Assembly: GCA_016209015.1 (NCBI GenBank)
Contig: JACQWY010000019.1
Location: 1 to 64,000 of the forward strand
Origin: Gammaproteobacteria bacterium
GTDB lineage: Bacteria; Pseudomonadota; Gammaproteobacteria; Ga0077536
DNA length: 64,000 nt
Direction: 5' to 3'
The notes below the pieces were generated by a model, which did no database searches, was not told where the DNA came from, and worked only from the letters and a program-made list of their open reading frames with translations. Below, in pieces: positions 52,442 through 64,000 of the stretch. Positions within the stretch are counted from its first letter, which is position 1. Each line of letters opens with the position of its first letter. Both the position numbers and the translations under genes were made by a program.

Positions 52442-52998
52442 CAGTCGGCGGGCTTCGCGTGCTTCGACTTCTTCGGCTTCGGCTCGGGCTCCGCGGGCTT
52501 CTCGAAATCGAGCGTCTCAAGCCTGAGCACGAGCGCGCGCGCGGCGGTCTTGCCGAGCTCGAGCTTCGTGGTGATTTCCTGGGCTTCGGTGCCGAGCACG
52601 GAGATTTCGTCGAACACGAAATCCTCGACCCAGGACATCTTCTGATTGTTCACGAGCAGTTTGTTACCCGGTCCGCGCACGCTGACCGTGACTTCGAGCG
52701 TGAGCTCGACTTCGCGCACCTTGCCGGTCGTCGGATCGACGGAGAGCACGCGGCGCTCGAAGTTCTCGTTCGAGAGCTCGACGATGATGTTCGCCTTCTC
52801 GCGCGAGAACACCGAGTTGATGCTGTTATAGTAGAGCTCGTTGCGGAACGCGCCCGCGATCTGGACCGCGTTGTTCGTGACGAGATAGAGGTCTTTCAGT
52901 TTGCCGGAATCCGGTCCCGTGCCGCGCAGGTACCAGCCGCCGCAGCCGGAGGCGGCGAGCGCGAAGGCAAGGCAGAGGGAGACCAGGGCGCGGTGCAT
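52441..52998 (-). CDS. lptE: LPS-assembly lipoprotein LptE
   Basis: LptE plugs the LptD barrel and helps to insert lipopolysaccharide in the outer leaflet. The ATG at 52998 gives a lipoprotein signal (MHRALVSLCLAFALAASGC, lipobox AASGC, Cys19) followed by GGWYLRGTG, typical of LptE. The remaining fold (YYNSINSVFS, VELTLEVTVSVRGPG) fits the short beta-sheet protein, with an extra charged Lys/Pro-rich C-terminus. It lies 7 nt after leuS. Confidence 0.92.
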   Translation of the reverse strand: MHRALVSLCLAFALAASGCGGWYLRGTGPDSGKLKDLYLVTNNAVQIAGAFRNELYYNSINSVFSREKANIIVELSNENFERRVLSVDPTTGKVREVELTLEVTVSVRGPGNKLLVNNQKMSWVEDFVFDEISVLGTEAQEITTKLELGKTAARALVLRLETLDFEKPAEPEPKPKKSKHAKPAD

Positions 52999-53005
52999 GT
53001 CGGGA

Positions 53006-56028
<3,023 letters not shown>

Positions 56029-56064
56029 AAAAAGGCCGGCGCGGGTCGAGCGACCCGGCCGGCC
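56029..56064 (-). terminator. Intrinsic terminator after the ComEA-like gene
   Basis: Read on the minus strand, GGCCGG...CCGGCC with an inner CGGGTCG/CGACCCG stem is followed by TTTTT (56033-56029). It lies 45 nt after the stop codon of the ComEA-like gene at 56110, so it fits that gene. Confidence 0.8.
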
Positions 56065-56109
56065 GTCGCGCAATTCGCGCCAGGAGGGTCTCGTCGGGGA
56101 CAGGTCCGC

Positions 56110-56409
56110 TCAGGGTTTCGCTGCGCCGGCGCCCTGCGAGAGGCTCAGGCGCTCGCGATTCTTCTCGACAGTCTTCGCGCCCACGCCCTTGACGAGGGCG
56201 AGGTCATCGAGCGATTTGAACGGCCCGTGCTCCTTGCGATAGGCGACGATGGCCTCGGCTTTCGAGTTGCCGATGCCGACCATCACTTCGGCGATGCGGC
56301 TCGCGTCCGCGGAGTTGATGTCGACGGTCTCGGCGCAGGTCCCGATGAGCGACCAGCCGAGCAGGAGCGCGCCGGCGAGGCGGCTGACGATACGTGATGT
56401 GGTGGGCAT
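56110..56409 (-). CDS. ComEA-like helix-hairpin-helix protein
   Basis: The protein has a signal peptide (MPTTSRIVSRLAGALLLGWS...) and a helix-hairpin-helix domain: VDINSADASRIAEVMVGIG, KAEAIVAYRKEHGPFKSLDDL and VKGVGAKTVEKNRERL. This is the DNA-binding unit of ComEA, which captures incoming DNA in the periplasm. I chose ATG 56409 because GGAG lies 9 nt upstream; ATG 56424 also is in frame. At 99 residues it is a single-domain ComEA protein. A DNA-uptake role is inference. Confidence 0.88.
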   Translation of the reverse strand: MPTTSRIVSRLAGALLLGWSLIGTCAETVDINSADASRIAEVMVGIGNSKAEAIVAYRKEHGPFKSLDDLALVKGVGAKTVEKNRERLSLSQGAGAAKP

Positions 56410-56610
56410 AGCTGTAATCTCCATCCATGAAGCGTTCAGTTACGGGGTCTTCCTTGACGTCCCGCGCATTCGCGGCGGGCTCAGGAGGAGCTTACAAAAG
56501 CGGGGCCCGGGCGCCTATTTGCGCTTCGGTGTGCGACGGGTCGGCGCCTGTGAATTCTTCCCGGGCGATCGTCGCAAACGCTGATGCGCAATCGTCCGCC
56601 GTCGTCTGTG

Positions 56611-56628
56611 CTTTCATAAACATGTCAC
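56611..56628 (+). promoter_or_regulatory. Pho box of phoB
   Basis: The sequence CTTTCATAAACATGTCAC agrees with the consensus CTGTCATAAATCTGTCAC at 15 of 18 positions, with both TGTCA-like direct repeats present. It ends 15 nt before the phoB ATG, so it is close to or within the promoter and leader. It predicts autoregulation by PhoB. Confidence 0.8.
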
Positions 56629-56643
56629 ATTCGGGAGCCTAGA

Positions 56644-57384
56644 ATGCCCGCGTTCAGCGAAGACCTGCCGGCCGGGGGGCCCGATAAGCGAGTGAGTGGA
56701 AACATCCTCATCGTCGACGACGAGCCCGGGATCCGGCAGATGCTGGCATTCACGCTCGCGGGCGACGGCTATGCCTATAGCGAAGCCGGCGACGTCGAGA
56801 CCGCGCACGGCGCGCTGACCCGCCACCGGCCCGACCTCATCCTCCTCGACTGGATGCTGCCCGGCATCAGCGGCATCGATTTCGCGCGGCGCCTGAAGCG
56901 CGATCCGAAGACGAGCGAAATCCCGATCATCATGCTCACCGCGAAAGGCGAGGAGAGCGACAAGATCCGCGGCCTCGACACCGGCGCGGACGATTACATC
57001 ACGAAGCCCTTCTCGACCCGCGAGCTGCTCGCCCGCGTGCGCGCGGTGCTCCGCCGCAGCCGGCCCGAGACGGACACGGACGTCATCGAGGTCGAGCGGC
57101 TCAAGCTCGACACGCTGACTCACCGCGTCACCGCGGGCGATCGCCCGCTCGACCTCAGCCCCACGGAATTCCGGCTCCTGCACTTCTTCGTCACGCATCC
57201 CGAGCGCGTCTACAGCCGCAGCCAGCTCCTCGATTCCGTGTGGGGCGATCACGCCTACATCGAGGAGCGGACGGTGGACGTGCACATCCGGCGGCTGCGC
57301 AAGGTGCTCGCCGCGCACCAGTGCGACCAATACGTCCAGACCGTGCGCAGCGTCGGCTACCGCTTCTCCACGCGCCCGGACTGA
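56644..57384 (+). CDS. phoB: Phosphate response regulator PhoB
   Basis: PhoB activates phosphate-starvation genes. The receiver domain has Asp25/Asp26, the phospho-acceptor Asp69 (LLDWMLPG), Thr99 and Lys121 (KPFS). The C-terminal OmpR-type winged helix reads [22 protein letters not shown] and [12 protein letters not shown]...VRSVGYRFS. The protein has 246 residues, including an N-terminal extension of about 17 residues ([17 protein letters not shown]) beyond the usual start. GGGAG lies 6 nt upstream. phoR follows 78 nt downstream. Confidence 0.95.
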   Translation: MPAFSEDLPAGGPDKRVSGNILIVDDEPGIRQMLAFTLAGDGYAYSEAGDVETAHGALTRHRPDLILLDWMLPGISGIDFARRLKRDPKTSEIPIIMLTAKGEESDKIRGLDTGADDYITKPFSTRELLARVRAVLRRSRPETDTDVIEVERLKLDTLTHRVTAGDRPLDLSPTEFRLLHFFVTHPERVYSRSQLLDSVWGDHAYIEERTVDVHIRRLRKVLAAHQCDQYVQTVRSVGYRFSTRPD

Positions 57385-57462
57385 GCGCGCGCCGGGCCCG
57401 GCCTCCAAAAAGGCGCAGGCGCGGGCCATAATAGCGGCGTCTCCCGGTCCCGGAGCGAAACG

Positions 57463-58776
57463 ATGCTGCCGAAAGACATCTGGCGCCTGTCCCTGATCGC
57501 CGCGCTCGCCGTGGTCATCGGGGCGGTCGGCGGCTTTCCCGGCACGGCGCTCGCCGTGGCGGGCGCGATCTACATCGCCTGGACGCACCGCAATCTCCGC
57601 CGGTTGCTGAGCTGGGTACGCGATCCGAAGAACCACGAGCCACCCGAGCACGAGGGCATCTTCGAAGAGCTGACGCTCGAGATCGACTACCTGCGCGAGC
57701 GCCACAAGAAGCGCAAAAAGAAGCTCCAGAACTATCTCAAGCAGTTCCAGCAGGCGACGCGCGCGCTGCCCGATGCGACCGTCGTGCTCGACGAGGACGG
57801 CGCGGTGCAGTGGGCGAACGATGCGGCAGGACGCTACCTCGGCATCCGCTGGCCCGACGACGTGAACCAGCGCATCACGAACCTCGTCCGCCTGCCGGCG
57901 TTGCGCGATTTCGTGCTGGAACGCGACGAGACGAAGACGATCGAGATCACGAGTCCGACCGATCCGAACCGGCATCTCAGCGTGCTGCTCGCGCCGTACA
58001 GCCGCAATCAATGGCTGTTCGTGGCGCGCGACGTGACCCAGCTCCACCGTGCGAACCAGATCCGCAGCGATTTCGTCGCGAACGTCTCACACGAGCTGCG
58101 CACGCCGATCACCGTCTTCCGCGGCTATCTCGAAACCATGGAACGCCAGACGGAGGTTTGCCCGCCGACCTGGCGCACGCCGCTCGTGCACATGGCCGAA
58201 CACGCCGAGCGCATGCAGCTCCTCGTCGAAGAGCTGCTGCTGCTCTCGCGGCTCGAGCAGGAACCCGAGGTGAAGGATCCGCAGCCGGTCGCGGTCGGCG
58301 AGATGCTGGCGGAGATTCAGAAGCAGGCGCGGCGCCTGAGCGGCGGGCGCGAGCACATCTTCACGCTCGAGGCCGAGGCCGCCCTGCGCATCCTGGGGGC
58401 GGAGCAGGAGATCTACAGCGCCTTCTCGAATCTCGTCTTCAACGCCGTGCATTACACGCCGACGAAGGGCGTCATCAAGATCCGCTGGTTCAAGGACGCG
58501 GCCGGCGCGCATTTCGAAGTGCAGGACAACGGCATAGGCATCGCCGAGGAGCATCTCGACCGCATCACCGAGCGCTTCTACCGCGTGGACGTCTCACGCG
58601 CCCGCGCCTATGGCGGCACGGGACTCGGCCTCTCGATCGTCAAGCACGTGCTCGCGCGTCACGGTGCGACGCTCGCCATCAAGAGCCGGCTCGGTGAGGG
58701 CAGCACGTTCCGCTGTGATTTCCCGCCGGAGGCGATCGTCAGCCCGGAGGTCGTGCGGCTGAGCCGGATTTCTTGA
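57463..58776 (+). CDS. phoR: Phosphate sensor histidine kinase PhoR
   Basis: PhoR phosphorylates PhoB under phosphate limitation, with PstSCAB-PhoU input. The 437-residue protein has an N-terminal hydrophobic double segment (about 10-42), a charged coiled region (DYLRERHKKRKKKLQNYLKQ), a PAS domain (LPDATVVLDEDGAVQWAND), HisKA with His210 in FVANVSHELRTPITVF, and an HATPase domain (NLVFNAVHYTP, VQDNGIGI, GTGLGLSIVKHVL). There is no large periplasmic domain, as in E. coli PhoR. Confidence 0.95.
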   Translation: MLPKDIWRLSLIAALAVVIGAVGGFPGTALAVAGAIYIAWTHRNLRRLLSWVRDPKNHEPPEHEGIFEELTLEIDYLRERHKKRKKKLQNYLKQFQQATRALPDATVVLDEDGAVQWANDAAGRYLGIRWPDDVNQRITNLVRLPALRDFVLERDETKTIEITSPTDPNRHLSVLLAPYSRNQWLFVARDVTQLHRANQIRSDFVANVSHELRTPITVFRGYLETMERQTEVCPPTWRTPLVHMAEHAERMQLLVEELLLLSRLEQEPEVKDPQPVAVGEMLAEIQKQARRLSGGREHIFTLEAEAALRILGAEQEIYSAFSNLVFNAVHYTPTKGVIKIRWFKDAAGAHFEVQDNGIGIAEEHLDRITERFYRVDVSRARAYGGTGLGLSIVKHVLARHGATLAIKSRLGEGSTFRCDFPPEAIVSPEVVRLSRIS

Positions 58777-58869
58777 GGAGAGGGAAGGGGTGTGCCGACG
58801 GAGGCGGCGCATCGATCGCGTCTTCTTCGATGTTCCGCTATCCCTCCGAGAGACGCTCTGCTCCCGAAA

Positions 58870-58964
58870 AAAGGAAAAAAGGGGTCAGATTTATTTAGCC
58901 GAAGCACAGGCGCAGGGCGGGTGCGCTGATAACGGCTAAATAAATCTGACCCCTTTTTTCCTTT
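58870..58964. repeat. 32-bp perfect inverted repeat between phoR and phoU
   Basis: Left arm 58870-58901 and right arm 58933-58964 are exact reverse complements, separated by 31 nt. The arms contain an A/T-tract next to GGGGTCAGATTTATTT. It fits a bidirectional terminator: the left-arm A-run and right-arm T-run flank a strong stem, with a TTTTTT run on the plus strand (58954-58959) and the matching run on the minus strand. The arm sequence also looks like a dispersed REP/MITE-type element. Confidence 0.85.
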
Positions 58965-58977
58965 CCGAATCTCGCGG

Positions 58978-59724
58978 CTACTCCGTCTGCGGACCCTGCA
59001 CTTCCCCGCGCCGCCGCTTGAACTCTTCCGCGATCTCGTCGCGGCGGACGTGGCGCACGTCCTTGCCCTCGACCAGGTAGATCGCGTTCTCGCAGATGTT
59101 GTCGGCATGGTCGCCGATGCGCTCGAAAGCGCGCACCGCGAGGACGGCGTCGAGGACGCGGGTGATGCTGCGGGGGTCTTCCATCATGTAGGTGATGAGC
59201 TGGCGCATCACCGCCTCCATCTCCTTGTCGACTTCCGGATCCTCCTGCGAGACGACGAGCGCAGCCTCGGAATCCATGCGGGCGAAGGCATCGAGCGCGG
59301 CGCGCAGCATGCGCTTCACGTGGTGGCCCATGGAGAGCACGCCGACGTAGTAGGACTTCGGGCTGCCGGCCGTCACGAAATTCACGACGATGCGCGCGAC
59401 CTTCTCCACCTCGTCGCCGATACGCTCGAGGTCGGTGATGATCTTGCTGACGGAAAGCACGAGGCGCAGATCGCTCGCCGCGGGCTGGCGGCGCAGCAGG
59501 ATGCCGGTGCACTCGTCGTCGATCTCGACTTCGAGCGCGTTGACCTTGTAGTCGCTGCCCGCGACGTATTCGGCTTCCTCGAGGTCGCCCTTCGAGAGCG
59601 CATCGAGGACGCGCGTCAGATGGTCCTCGACGAGGCCGCCCATGGCGAGCACCTTGGAGCGGATGTCCTCGAGCTCCTTGTCGAATTGATGCGAGATGTG
59701 ATGCGTCAACCGCGATATTGCCAT
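58978..59724 (-). CDS. phoU: PhoU phosphate-signalling protein
   Basis: PhoU links the Pst transporter to PhoR and keeps the regulon off when phosphate is plentiful. The 248-residue all-helical protein has two repeats with the family's metal-binding motifs, SDLRLVLSVSKIITDLERIGDEVEKVA and AVRAFERIGDHADNICENAIYL. Its N-terminus, HHISHQFDKELEDIRSKVLAMGGLVE, is typical. It is 70 nt downstream of pstB. Confidence 0.96.
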   Translation of the reverse strand: MAISRLTHHISHQFDKELEDIRSKVLAMGGLVEDHLTRVLDALSKGDLEEAEYVAGSDYKVNALEVEIDDECTGILLRRQPAASDLRLVLSVSKIITDLERIGDEVEKVARIVVNFVTAGSPKSYYVGVLSMGHHVKRMLRAALDAFARMDSEAALVVSQEDPEVDKEMEAVMRQLITYMMEDPRSITRVLDAVLAVRAFERIGDHADNICENAIYLVEGKDVRHVRRDEIAEEFKRRRGEVQGPQTE

Positions 59725-59794
59725 GGCAGTTTCGACTCGCTAGTGGGGTGCGCGTTCCGCGACCGCACCCGTGATGGCCATGAAACGCCGCCGC

Positions 59795-60676
59795 TCAGCC
59801 ATAGCGGCCGGTGATGTAGTCTTCGGTCTGCTTCTGGCGTGGCGTGGTGAACAGCGTCTTCGTCTGTCCGAACTCGATCAGATCGCCCATGTACATGAAC
59901 GCCGTGTAGTCGGACACGCGGGCGGCCTGCTGCATGTTGTGGGTGACGATCACGATCGTGTATTCCTGCTTGAGCTCGTAGATGAGCTCCTCGATTTTCA
60001 GCGTCGACAGGGGATCGAGGGCCGAGGCCGGCTCGTCGAGCAGCAGCACCTCGGGTTCGATCGCCACCGCGCGCGCGATCACGAGACGCTGCTGCTGACC
60101 GCCTGAGAGGCGCAGCGCGTTGTCGTGCACCCGATCCTTCACTTCATCCCATAGTGCAGCGCGCCGGAGCGCGCGTTCCACGGCCTTGTCCAGCGTGCGA
60201 CGATTGTTCACACCCTGGATGCGCAGCCCGTAGGCGACGTTCTCGTAGATGCTCTTCGGGAAGGGGTTCGGCTTCTGGAACACCATGCCGACGCGCCGAC
60301 GGAGGTCCGCGACGTTGACCGCCGGGTCGAAGATGTTGTTACCGTGCAGCAGGATCCGGCCTTCGATGCGCACGCCCACGATGAGCTCGTTCATGCGATT
60401 GAAGCACCGCAGCAGCGTGGACTTGCCGCAGCCGCTCGGGCCGATGAAAGCGGTCACCCGCTTTTCGGGGATGACCATGTTGATGTCGTGCAGCGCCCGC
60501 TTCGGACCGTAGTAGAGCGACAGGTCCTTCACCGCCAGGCATTCTTTCACCCCGGCATCGGCACCAGGCTCCGCCAGGCCTTCCCGCAAGGCCCGAAAAT
60601 CGACCCCGTGGGTCATGGGAGTGGATTCTTTCACCGTATCGGACTCGATTGCGCTCGGCCTAGTGATCGGCTGCAT
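59795..60676 (-). CDS. pstB: Phosphate ABC transporter ATP-binding protein PstB
   Basis: PstB powers phosphate import. The 293-residue protein has Walker [10 protein letters not shown] at 79-87, the signature [14 protein letters not shown], and [15 protein letters not shown]. The start ATG at 60676 overlaps the end of pstA by 17 nt and has an AGAGAGAAG site upstream; a second ATG at 60616 lacks a site. The N-terminal extension of about 45 residues before the ABC domain is unusual but not unique. Confidence 0.95.
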   Translation of the reverse strand: MQPITRPSAIESDTVKESTPMTHGVDFRALREGLAEPGADAGVKECLAVKDLSLYYGPKRALHDINMVIPEKRVTAFIGPSGCGKSTLLRCFNRMNELIVGVRIEGRILLHGNNIFDPAVNVADLRRRVGMVFQKPNPFPKSIYENVAYGLRIQGVNNRRTLDKAVERALRRAALWDEVKDRVHDNALRLSGGQQQRLVIARAVAIEPEVLLLDEPASALDPLSTLKIEELIYELKQEYTIVIVTHNMQQAARVSDYTAFMYMGDLIEFGQTKTLFTTPRQKQTEDYITGRYG

Positions 60677-62342
60677 TGTACTTCTCTCTAAGGCGATTTC
60701 GAATCGAGATCGCCGCGAGGTTCAGGGCCATGATGATCGCGACGAGCAGCAGCGCCGTGGCATAGACCAGCGGTCGTGCGGCCTCAACGTTCGGACTCTG
60801 GAAACCGACGTCGTAGATGTGGAAACCGAGGTGCATGAACTTTCGGTCCAAATGCACGTATGGAAAGTTCCCATCGAGCGGCAGCGAAGGCGCGAGCTTC
60901 ACGACACCGACCATCATGAGCGGCGCGACCTCGCCCGCGGCGCGCGCCACGGCGAGGATGAGGCCCGTCATCATCGCGGGCGTCGCCATCGGCAGCACGA
61001 TGCGCCACAAGGTCTCGGCCTTCGTCGCGCCGAGCGCCAGGCTGCCCTCGCGGATCGCGCGCGGGATACGGGCGAGGCCCTCCTCGGTCGCGACGATCAC
61101 GACCGGGACAGTCAGGATCGAGAGCGTGAGTGAGGACCATAGGAGGCCTGGGGTGCCGAACGTCGGCGCGGGCAGACGCTCAGGAAAGAGCAACGCGTCG
61201 ATCGAGCCGCCGACGAAATAGACGAAGAAACCGAGGCCGAACACGCCGTAGACGACCGACGGCACGCCGGCGAGGTTGTTGACCGCGATGCGGATGGCGC
61301 CGGTCAGCGGACCCTGGGTAGCGTATTCCCGCAGGTAGATCGCCGCGATCACGCCGAAGGGTGTCGCGAAGAGCGACATGATGATGACCATCAGCACCGT
61401 GCCGAAGATCGCCGGGAATACACCGCCTTCGGTATTCGCCTCGCGCGGCTCGTCGAACAGAAATTCACGCAGCTTCGAGCAGTAGTGGACAATCTTCTGC
61501 GGGATGTTCATCGCATTCGGCTGCGCGACGCGGACGAGCTTGGCGAAAGGTATCTCCTTCTCCTCGCCGCCCGCGGTGCGGAAGAGGAGGGTGTCGCGCG
61601 CGATCTCCTGGTTCAGTTTCGCGAGATGCTCGTTCGCCTTCGTGTACTCCTGTTCGAGCTCGAGCTTCCGCGCGTGGAGCGTCGCCACGGCCGCGGCGTC
61701 CGCGCGACCGTCCAGCTCGAGCTTGTGCTGCTTGAGACGCAGCCGCTCGATCCCGTAATTGATGCCGCCGATGACGTCCTTTTCGATGTGCTTGATCTCG
61801 GCCCTGAGACCACGCTTGCGCTCGAGCCGTGCCGCGAGCTCGGGCCAGAGCTGCGCGCCCTGCGCGACCGACTTGCCGTTCTCGCGGACATCGGCGAGGA
61901 AACCGTAGAGGTTGCCCCATTCCTCGCGTTCGACGACGAGCGCATCCGCAGGCTGCGTGGTCGCGACGATCTGCGGCACGCCGAGCCACTTGAAGTCGAA
62001 ACCCGTCAGATCGCGGTTGCCCGCCTTGATCAGGAGCCGGCGGACTTCCGTCAGATTCTCCGGAATCACCTCGCCCGCGGCGCGGGCGCGGGTCGCGCTG
62101 ACGGTTTCCTCTTCGGCGATTTCGCCGAGCAGCGGGACACCGGGCCCCTGCGCAGTCGGCGCGAGCTCGAAGCGCCAGATTTCGCCGGGCCAGAACTGGC
62201 CGAGGCCACGCGCGGCAATGAGCAGCAGCAGACCGAAGACCATCACGAGCGAGAGGCTCACGGAGCCCGCGGCGAGCCAGACCCAGGGGCTGCCGCTGTT
62301 CGCCCAGCCCTTCAGCGTCGAGCCGGTGCTAGAGGTTGCCAT
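60660..62342 (-). CDS. pstA: Phosphate ABC transporter permease PstA, long form
   Basis: PstA forms the membrane channel with PstC. At 560 residues it is nearly twice E. coli PstA (296). The extra length is an insert between TM1 (about 25-47) and the permease core, roughly residues 50-290. It contains a charged helical region, [20 protein letters not shown] and [20 protein letters not shown], that should be coiled coil and periplasmic. The core has [26 protein letters not shown] and the EAA loop [20 protein letters not shown]. It overlaps pstC and pstB. Confidence 0.93.
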   Translation of the reverse strand: MATSSTGSTLKGWANSGSPWVWLAAGSVSLSLVMVFGLLLLIAARGLGQFWPGEIWRFELAPTAQGPGVPLLGEIAEEETVSATRARAAGEVIPENLTEVRRLLIKAGNRDLTGFDFKWLGVPQIVATTQPADALVVEREEWGNLYGFLADVRENGKSVAQGAQLWPELAARLERKRGLRAEIKHIEKDVIGGINYGIERLRLKQHKLELDGRADAAAVATLHARKLELEQEYTKANEHLAKLNQEIARDTLLFRTAGGEEKEIPFAKLVRVAQPNAMNIPQKIVHYCSKLREFLFDEPREANTEGGVFPAIFGTVLMVIIMSLFATPFGVIAAIYLREYATQGPLTGAIRIAVNNLAGVPSVVYGVFGLGFFVYFVGGSIDALLFPERLPAPTFGTPGLLWSSLTLSILTVPVVIVATEEGLARIPRAIREGSLALGATKAETLWRIVLPMATPAMMTGLILAVARAAGEVAPLMMVGVVKLAPSLPLDGNFPYVHLDRKFMHLGFHIYDVGFQSPNVEAARPLVYATALLLVAIIMALNLAAISIRNRLREKYNAADH

Positions 62343-64000
62343 AGCGGACCCTGAGGCGCTGGCGCACGATTTCGGCGACGGTGTTGAACGCGAAGGTGAT
62401 CATGAACAGCACGAGCGCGGCGAGGAACAGGACGCGGTAGTGCGTGCTGCCGACCGCGGATTCCGGCATCTCGACGGCGATATTCGCCGATAGCGCGCGA
62501 AAGCCCTTGAAGATGCTGAAGTCCATGACCGGCGTGTTGCCCGTCGACATGAGCACGATCATCGTCTCGCCGACGGCGCGGCCGAGGCCGATCATCACCG
62601 CCGAGAAGATGCCGGGGCTCGCGGTCAGGAGCACGACGCGCGTCACCGTCTGCCAGGGCGTCGCGCCGAGCGCGAGCGAGCCGTTCGTCAGATGCTGCGG
62701 CACGCTGAACACCGCGTCCTCGCTGATCGAGTAGATGTTCGGAATGACCGCGAAGCCCATCGCGACGCCGACGACGAGCGAGTTGCGCTGATCGTAGGTC
62801 CACCCGAAATGGGAGTTCAGCCACATCGGCAGATTGCCGCCGAACCACGCGGTTTCCATCGGCGCGGAGAGATTCATCGACGCCCAGATGACGAAACCGA
62901 CGACCGGCAGGAGCATCATGGCCTCCGTTCCGGCCGGCACGCGATGGCGCAGCGCCGAGGGCAGATAGTTCCAGATCAGCGAGGCGGCGATCATCGATAC
63001 CGGCAGGCAGAAGATGGCGAGAAAGATGCCGGCGAGGTGCAGCTCGACGAGCGGCGCGAGCCAGAGTCCGGCGAGGAAGCCCAGGATGACGGTCGGCAGG
63101 GCGGCCATGATCTCGATCGAGGGCTTGATCACCGTGCGCAGGCGCGGCGACATGAAATACGCGGTGTAGACCGCGCCGAAGATCGCGATCGGCACGGCGA
63201 AGAAGCAGGCGTAGAACGCCGCCTTGATCGTGCCGAAAACGAGCGGGGTCAAGCTGAACTTCGGTTCGAAGTCGCTCGCGGCCGACGACGACTGCCAGAT
63301 GAACTCCGGCTGATTGCGGCTCTCGTACCAGACCTGTCCCCACAGTGCGCGCCACGACACCTCGGGATGATCGTTCTTCACGGCGAGCCGCCCGAGACGG
63401 CGCTCCGCGCCAATGACGCCGAGGCCGTCGGCGCGCGGCGTGTAAGCGAGGAGCCGCGCCCCGGGCACACCGGACGCGCGATCGACGAGCATGCGTTCCG
63501 AGGTCGTGTGGTAAATCGCGAGCCGGCCGGAGGCATCGAGCGCGGCGAAGCCCTTGCGGGCGTACTCGGGCTCGATGGCGACGACGGGTGCGCTGAAGTC
63601 GGAGAACGAGCGGATGCGCTTGAAGCGGAGATTGTTCTCGCGATCGCGTACCTGGAACCACTGCGAGATGCGGCCGCCCGAATCGCCGACGAGGAAGGAC
63701 ACACCGCCGGCGAGCGGCTCGACGGCCGTAATGCGCTTGCCGGCCTCGGTCGCGAGGATGCGCTCGACGAGCGCCGGCTTCGCCTTGTCGCGGATGTCGT
63801 AATAGCTCACGTGGCCGTTCGCGGCTGCCGCGAGCAGCATCGTCTGCTCGGAATTCAGGCTCAGGAACACGAGATCCTTGTCCTGGATCGGCACCTCGAC
63901 GGCGGACTTCTCGAGCGTTTTCTCGTCCTCGAGCATGTTCACCGTCACGCTCAGATGCGTGAGCACGAGGCGGCCGGCCGCCGACCAGGCGACGACGGTC
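62329..64000 (-). CDS. pstC: Phosphate ABC transporter permease PstC, long form (5' end off the window)
   Basis: The frame is open to the right edge, so the start lies beyond 64000; 556 residues are visible. The C-terminal half is a PstC permease (SLTPLVFGTIKAAFYACFFAVPIA, PSIEIMAALPTVILGFLAGLW, the EAA loop [19 protein letters not shown]). The N-terminal visible part (about 230 residues) is instead soluble and beta-propeller-like: LVFLSLNSEQTMLLAAAANGHVSYYDI, AVEPLAGGVSFLVGDSGGRISQWF. E. coli PstC has only 319 residues, so this is the long PstC type with a large extra-membrane domain. The gene ends 14 nt inside pstA. Confidence 0.92.
   Translation of the reverse strand, partial: TVVAWSAAGRLVLTHLSVTVNMLEDEKTLEKSAVEVPIQDKDLVFLSLNSEQTMLLAAAANGHVSYYDIRDKAKPALVERILATEAGKRITAVEPLAGGVSFLVGDSGGRISQWFQVRDRENNLRFKRIRSFSDFSAPVVAIEPEYARKGFAALDASGRLAIYHTTSERMLVDRASGVPGARLLAYTPRADGLGVIGAERRLGRLAVKNDHPEVSWRALWGQVWYESRNQPEFIWQSSSAASDFEPKFSLTPLVFGTIKAAFYACFFAVPIAIFGAVYTAYFMSPRLRTVIKPSIEIMAALPTVILGFLAGLWLAPLVELHLAGIFLAIFCLPVSMIAASLIWNYLPSALRHRVPAGTEAMMLLPVVGFVIWASMNLSAPMETAWFGGNLPMWLNSHFGWTYDQRNSLVVGVAMGFAVIPNIYSISEDAVFSVPQHLTNGSLALGATPWQTVTRVVLLTASPGIFSAVMIGLGRAVGETMIVLMSTGNTPVMDFSIFKGFRALSANIAVEMPESAVGSTHYRVLFLAALVLFMITFAFNTVAEIVRQRLRVRYGNL

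Overview
The window is high-GC chromosomal DNA. Its gene content points to a gammaproteobacterium: leuS-lptE-holA-(proA)-nadD-rsfS-rlmH-maf is a typical gammaproteobacterial string, and there is a classic Pho regulon with a near-consensus Pho box and an E. coli-type LexA box. GC content and protein styles resemble Steroidobacterales, Nevskiales or Chromatiales-like lineages, but the sequence alone does not settle the taxon. No rRNA, tRNA, CRISPR array, transposase, integrase or phage gene was seen.

Layout. (1) Positions 1-21946, minus strand: one uninterrupted reading frame of at least 7,315 codons that runs off the left edge. It encodes a giant modular secreted or surface protein with an LEPR-XLL-like N-terminus, thousands of residues of beta-strand repeats, an RTX calcium-binding block, propeller-like repeats, Ig-like domains and several right-handed beta-helix segments. 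(2) 22-25.3 kb: a possibly frameshifted small membrane protein, a DUF502 membrane protein, a YfiM-like exported protein, a lone plus-strand terminator that may mark an unannotated RNA, the tRNA-t6A synthase gene tsaC and a small lipoprotein. (3) 25.4-31.5 kb: a copper/silver efflux operon (small Cys/His-rich exported protein, cusC, cusB, cusA, the last three with ATGA overlaps). (4) 31.5-36.9 kb: glycogen metabolism (glgA, glgP, glgC) without glgB. (5) 37.2-41.3 kb: a small two-helix membrane protein, then bepA-soxX-soxY-soxZ-soxA, translationally coupled and lacking soxB and soxCD. (6) 41.4-45.1 kb: a tandem array of stem-loops in front of a PPi-dependent phosphofructokinase, followed by an H+-pumping pyrophosphatase and a strong terminator. 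(7) 45.2-47.8 kb: a UvrD-like helicase behind a LexA box, and a 61-residue protein. (8) 47.9-55.6 kb: maf, rlmH, rsfS, nadD, proA, holA, lptE and leuS, all on the minus strand. (9) 56.1-64 kb: a ComEA-like protein, then phoB-phoR facing phoU-pstB-pstA-pstC, with a 32-bp perfect inverted repeat between the two converging groups.

How the genes work together. PPi-PFK and H+-PPase form a pyrophosphate-using energy module next to glycogen genes, which suggests carbon storage and PPi-conserving glycolysis. The Sox genes could bind and carry thiosulfate-derived sulfur, but need partners from elsewhere in the genome. Pho/Pst handles phosphate starvation. The most unusual single object is the giant repeat protein, and the most unusual non-coding objects are the stem-loop array before pfp, the orphan terminator at 24.0 kb and the inverted repeat between phoR and phoU.
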